IMG/VR virus record: IMGVR_UViG_3300046007_008519
Location: 1 to 22,619 of that record
Source of the DNA: a virus
Strand: one strand, 5' to 3'
DNA: 22,619 bases
Position 1 is the first letter of the stretch. Each line of letters starts with the position of its first letter. A program made the translations under genes and the position numbers. Below, in pieces: positions 21,530-22,619 of this stretch. The notes under the pieces are model-generated. The model had not been told where the DNA came from and made no database searches. It worked only from the letters and a program-made list of their open reading frames with translations.

Positions 21530-22619
21530 TTATTGATTAAACTTGATTATGACGATACCAGAACCACCTGATGTTGCTCCACTTCCCCCTCCTCCAGTAT
21601 TTGTAGTACCAGCGCTTGGGAAAGTAGCCCCACCACCTGCACCACCTGCACCATTAGTTGAAGTGCCAGTTCCGCCACCGCCTCCAGCGTATGCCACATT
21701 TGAACCAGATATTGTAGAGTATATACCATTACCTCCTCTACCCGCATTTCCATAAGGTGAAACTGAAGAAAATCCAGCTTCCCCTGCACCGCCTCCGCCG
21801 CCCCCTGAGCCGGCTGTAGGATTACTTGGTGCACCAGTTCCTCCACTATTGCCTTGAGAAGGTGAAGTATTAGGAATGTTACCTGTTCCTGCACTATTAT
21901 TAGGACCATATCCTCCGCCCCCGCCTGAACCTCCAGATGATGCAGTGACACCACCTATTTCAGTTTGTCCTCCCCCATATCCTCCTCCACTTGCTACAAT
22001 AGTATTAGCACCAGCCCCCGTTGGGCTTTCTATCAAAGCAGCGCCAAATATAGATGAATTAGATCCTTTTGCAGCTGAATAAGTGCCACCTGCACCCACT
22101 GTAACAACGTAAGTATTACCAGCAGTGACTGATACTCCTGTAGCAAGCCTTAAACCCCCAGCACCACCTCCTCCATAACCACCTCCAGATCCCCCTCCGG
22201 CAACTATAAGATAATCCATACTTGTTACACCAGTCGGAACAATAAATGAAGATGTAGATTTAAATGTAAGTATTGACTGTCTTGGCACTAAATATTTAAG
22301 TATTACGATACCGGAGCCGCCTGATCCACCTCCAGTTTTACTATAAGGGCTGCCCCCTTCTGTTCCGCCACCTCCGCCACCTCCGCCGGTATTTGGTGTG
22401 GCATTCATTGACGGTGAGAATGGAGGAGTTGTCCCTTGGGGACTGCCTGGTCCTCCGTTACCGCCTCCGCCGAGGCCACCAGTACCAACCGTACCCCCAT
22501 TATTAAATAAACCTCCGCCGCCTCCTCCAGCATAGGTAACTGAGTACCCGCTGATAGTACTATTAGCACCAATACCACCTGCGCCGCCAGTGGTGCTAGT
22601 ACCAGCTCCACCTACATCT
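21530..22619 (-). CDS. Glycine-rich fibre protein (5' end outside window)
   Basis: The frame is open from the window edge to a stop at 21530-21532, about 363 codons. An internal Met at 22408 (MNATPNTGGGG) is not the start: the frame continues upstream as typical domain sequence, including TISGYSVTYAGGGGGG and GGPGSPQGTTPPF. The visible part is the second half of one glycine-rich domain, the linker YLVPRQSILTFKSTSSFIVP, and a complete C-terminal domain opening MDYLIVAGGGSGG and closing IVIIKFNQ. It is a close relative of the 561-aa fibre at 19281-20966. The N-terminal module is presumably outside the window. Confidence 0.82.
   Translation of the reverse strand, partial: DVGGAGTSTTGGAGGIGANSTISGYSVTYAGGGGGGLFNNGGTVGTGGLGGGGNGGPGSPQGTTPPFSPSMNATPNTGGGGGGGGTEGGSPYSKTGGGSGGSGIVILKYLVPRQSILTFKSTSSFIVPTGVTSMDYLIVAGGGSGGGYGGGGAGGLRLATGVSVTAGNTYVVTVGAGGTYSAAKGSNSSIFGAALIESPTGAGANTIVASGGGYGGGQTEIGGVTASSGGSGGGGGYGPNNSAGTGNIPNTSPSQGNSGGTGAPSNPTAGSGGGGGGAGEAGFSSVSPYGNAGRGGNGIYSTISGSNVAYAGGGGGTGTSTNGAGGAGGGATFPSAGTTNTGGGGSGATSGGSGIVIIKFNQ

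Noticed and set aside
22405-22611. 68-aa open frame at the right edge
   Set aside because: The overlapping frame gives typical glycine-rich domain sequence that continues from the gene at 21530. This one gives no recognisable pattern.

Overview
The window comes from a T4-like contractile-tailed phage of the marine type, either cyanophage-like or pelagiphage-like. The sequence alone does not say which host group. The evidence is a collinear block of the T4 virion core on the minus strand: neck proteins gp13 and gp14, sheath-completion protein gp15, terminase gp16/gp17, and tail sheath gp18. It also holds small accessory families common in marine T4-like phages, such as the 123-aa protein beginning MAHFAEIDGNN and the 85-aa protein with an LRPGAKWE motif, and it has T4-type late promoters. 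Every convincing gene lies on the minus strand, so transcription runs from high to low coordinates. No gene-free stretch exceeds about 75 bases, and I see no tRNA, CRISPR, IS element, integrase or reverse transcriptase.

Layout in the direction of transcription. (1) 22619-14207: an accessory fibre region with four long glycine-rich proteins (one cut by the window edge). Each is built from one to three copies of a domain that opens with a V(D/E)YLVVAGGGGG strand and closes with GSGIVI. They are separated by small structural proteins in paralogous sets: 63 and 88 aa with SRYxADF, 120 and 133 aa, and a 71-aa protein with a tropism-determinant-like N-terminal motif. (2) 14205-8104: small marine-phage accessory genes, a 292-aa repeat fibre, a 99-aa unknown, a 721-aa collagen-like Gly-X-Y protein, a 96-aa unknown, and three different 2-oxoglutarate/Fe(II) dioxygenases, two of them only about 300 bases downstream of the collagen-like gene. 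(3) 8066-6036: behind an exact late-promoter TATAAATA come a 109-aa beta-sandwich-like protein, a 74-aa protein, a 425-aa fibre and a 59-aa coiled-coil protein. (4) 6067-1456: gp13, gp14, gp15, gp16, gp17. (5) 1392-1: the gp18 sheath gene, behind its own TATAAATA.

The genes are tightly packed. TAATG and ATGA stop/start overlaps are frequent, and several Shine-Dalgarno sequences are read out of the last sense codons of the upstream gene. Together they encode late virion parts: neck, tail, DNA packaging, and a large set of probable host-recognition fibres.

The most interesting signal is the pairing of a Gly-X-Y protein, rich in X-Pro-Gly sites, with a prolyl-4-hydroxylase-like enzyme and two further dioxygenases in the same late gene cluster. 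This suggests, but does not prove, that the phage hydroxylates its own glycine-rich fibres. The collagen-like protein also appears to share an architectural plan with the glycine-rich fibres: a beta-strand leads into a glycine-rich core and a closing strand leads out.
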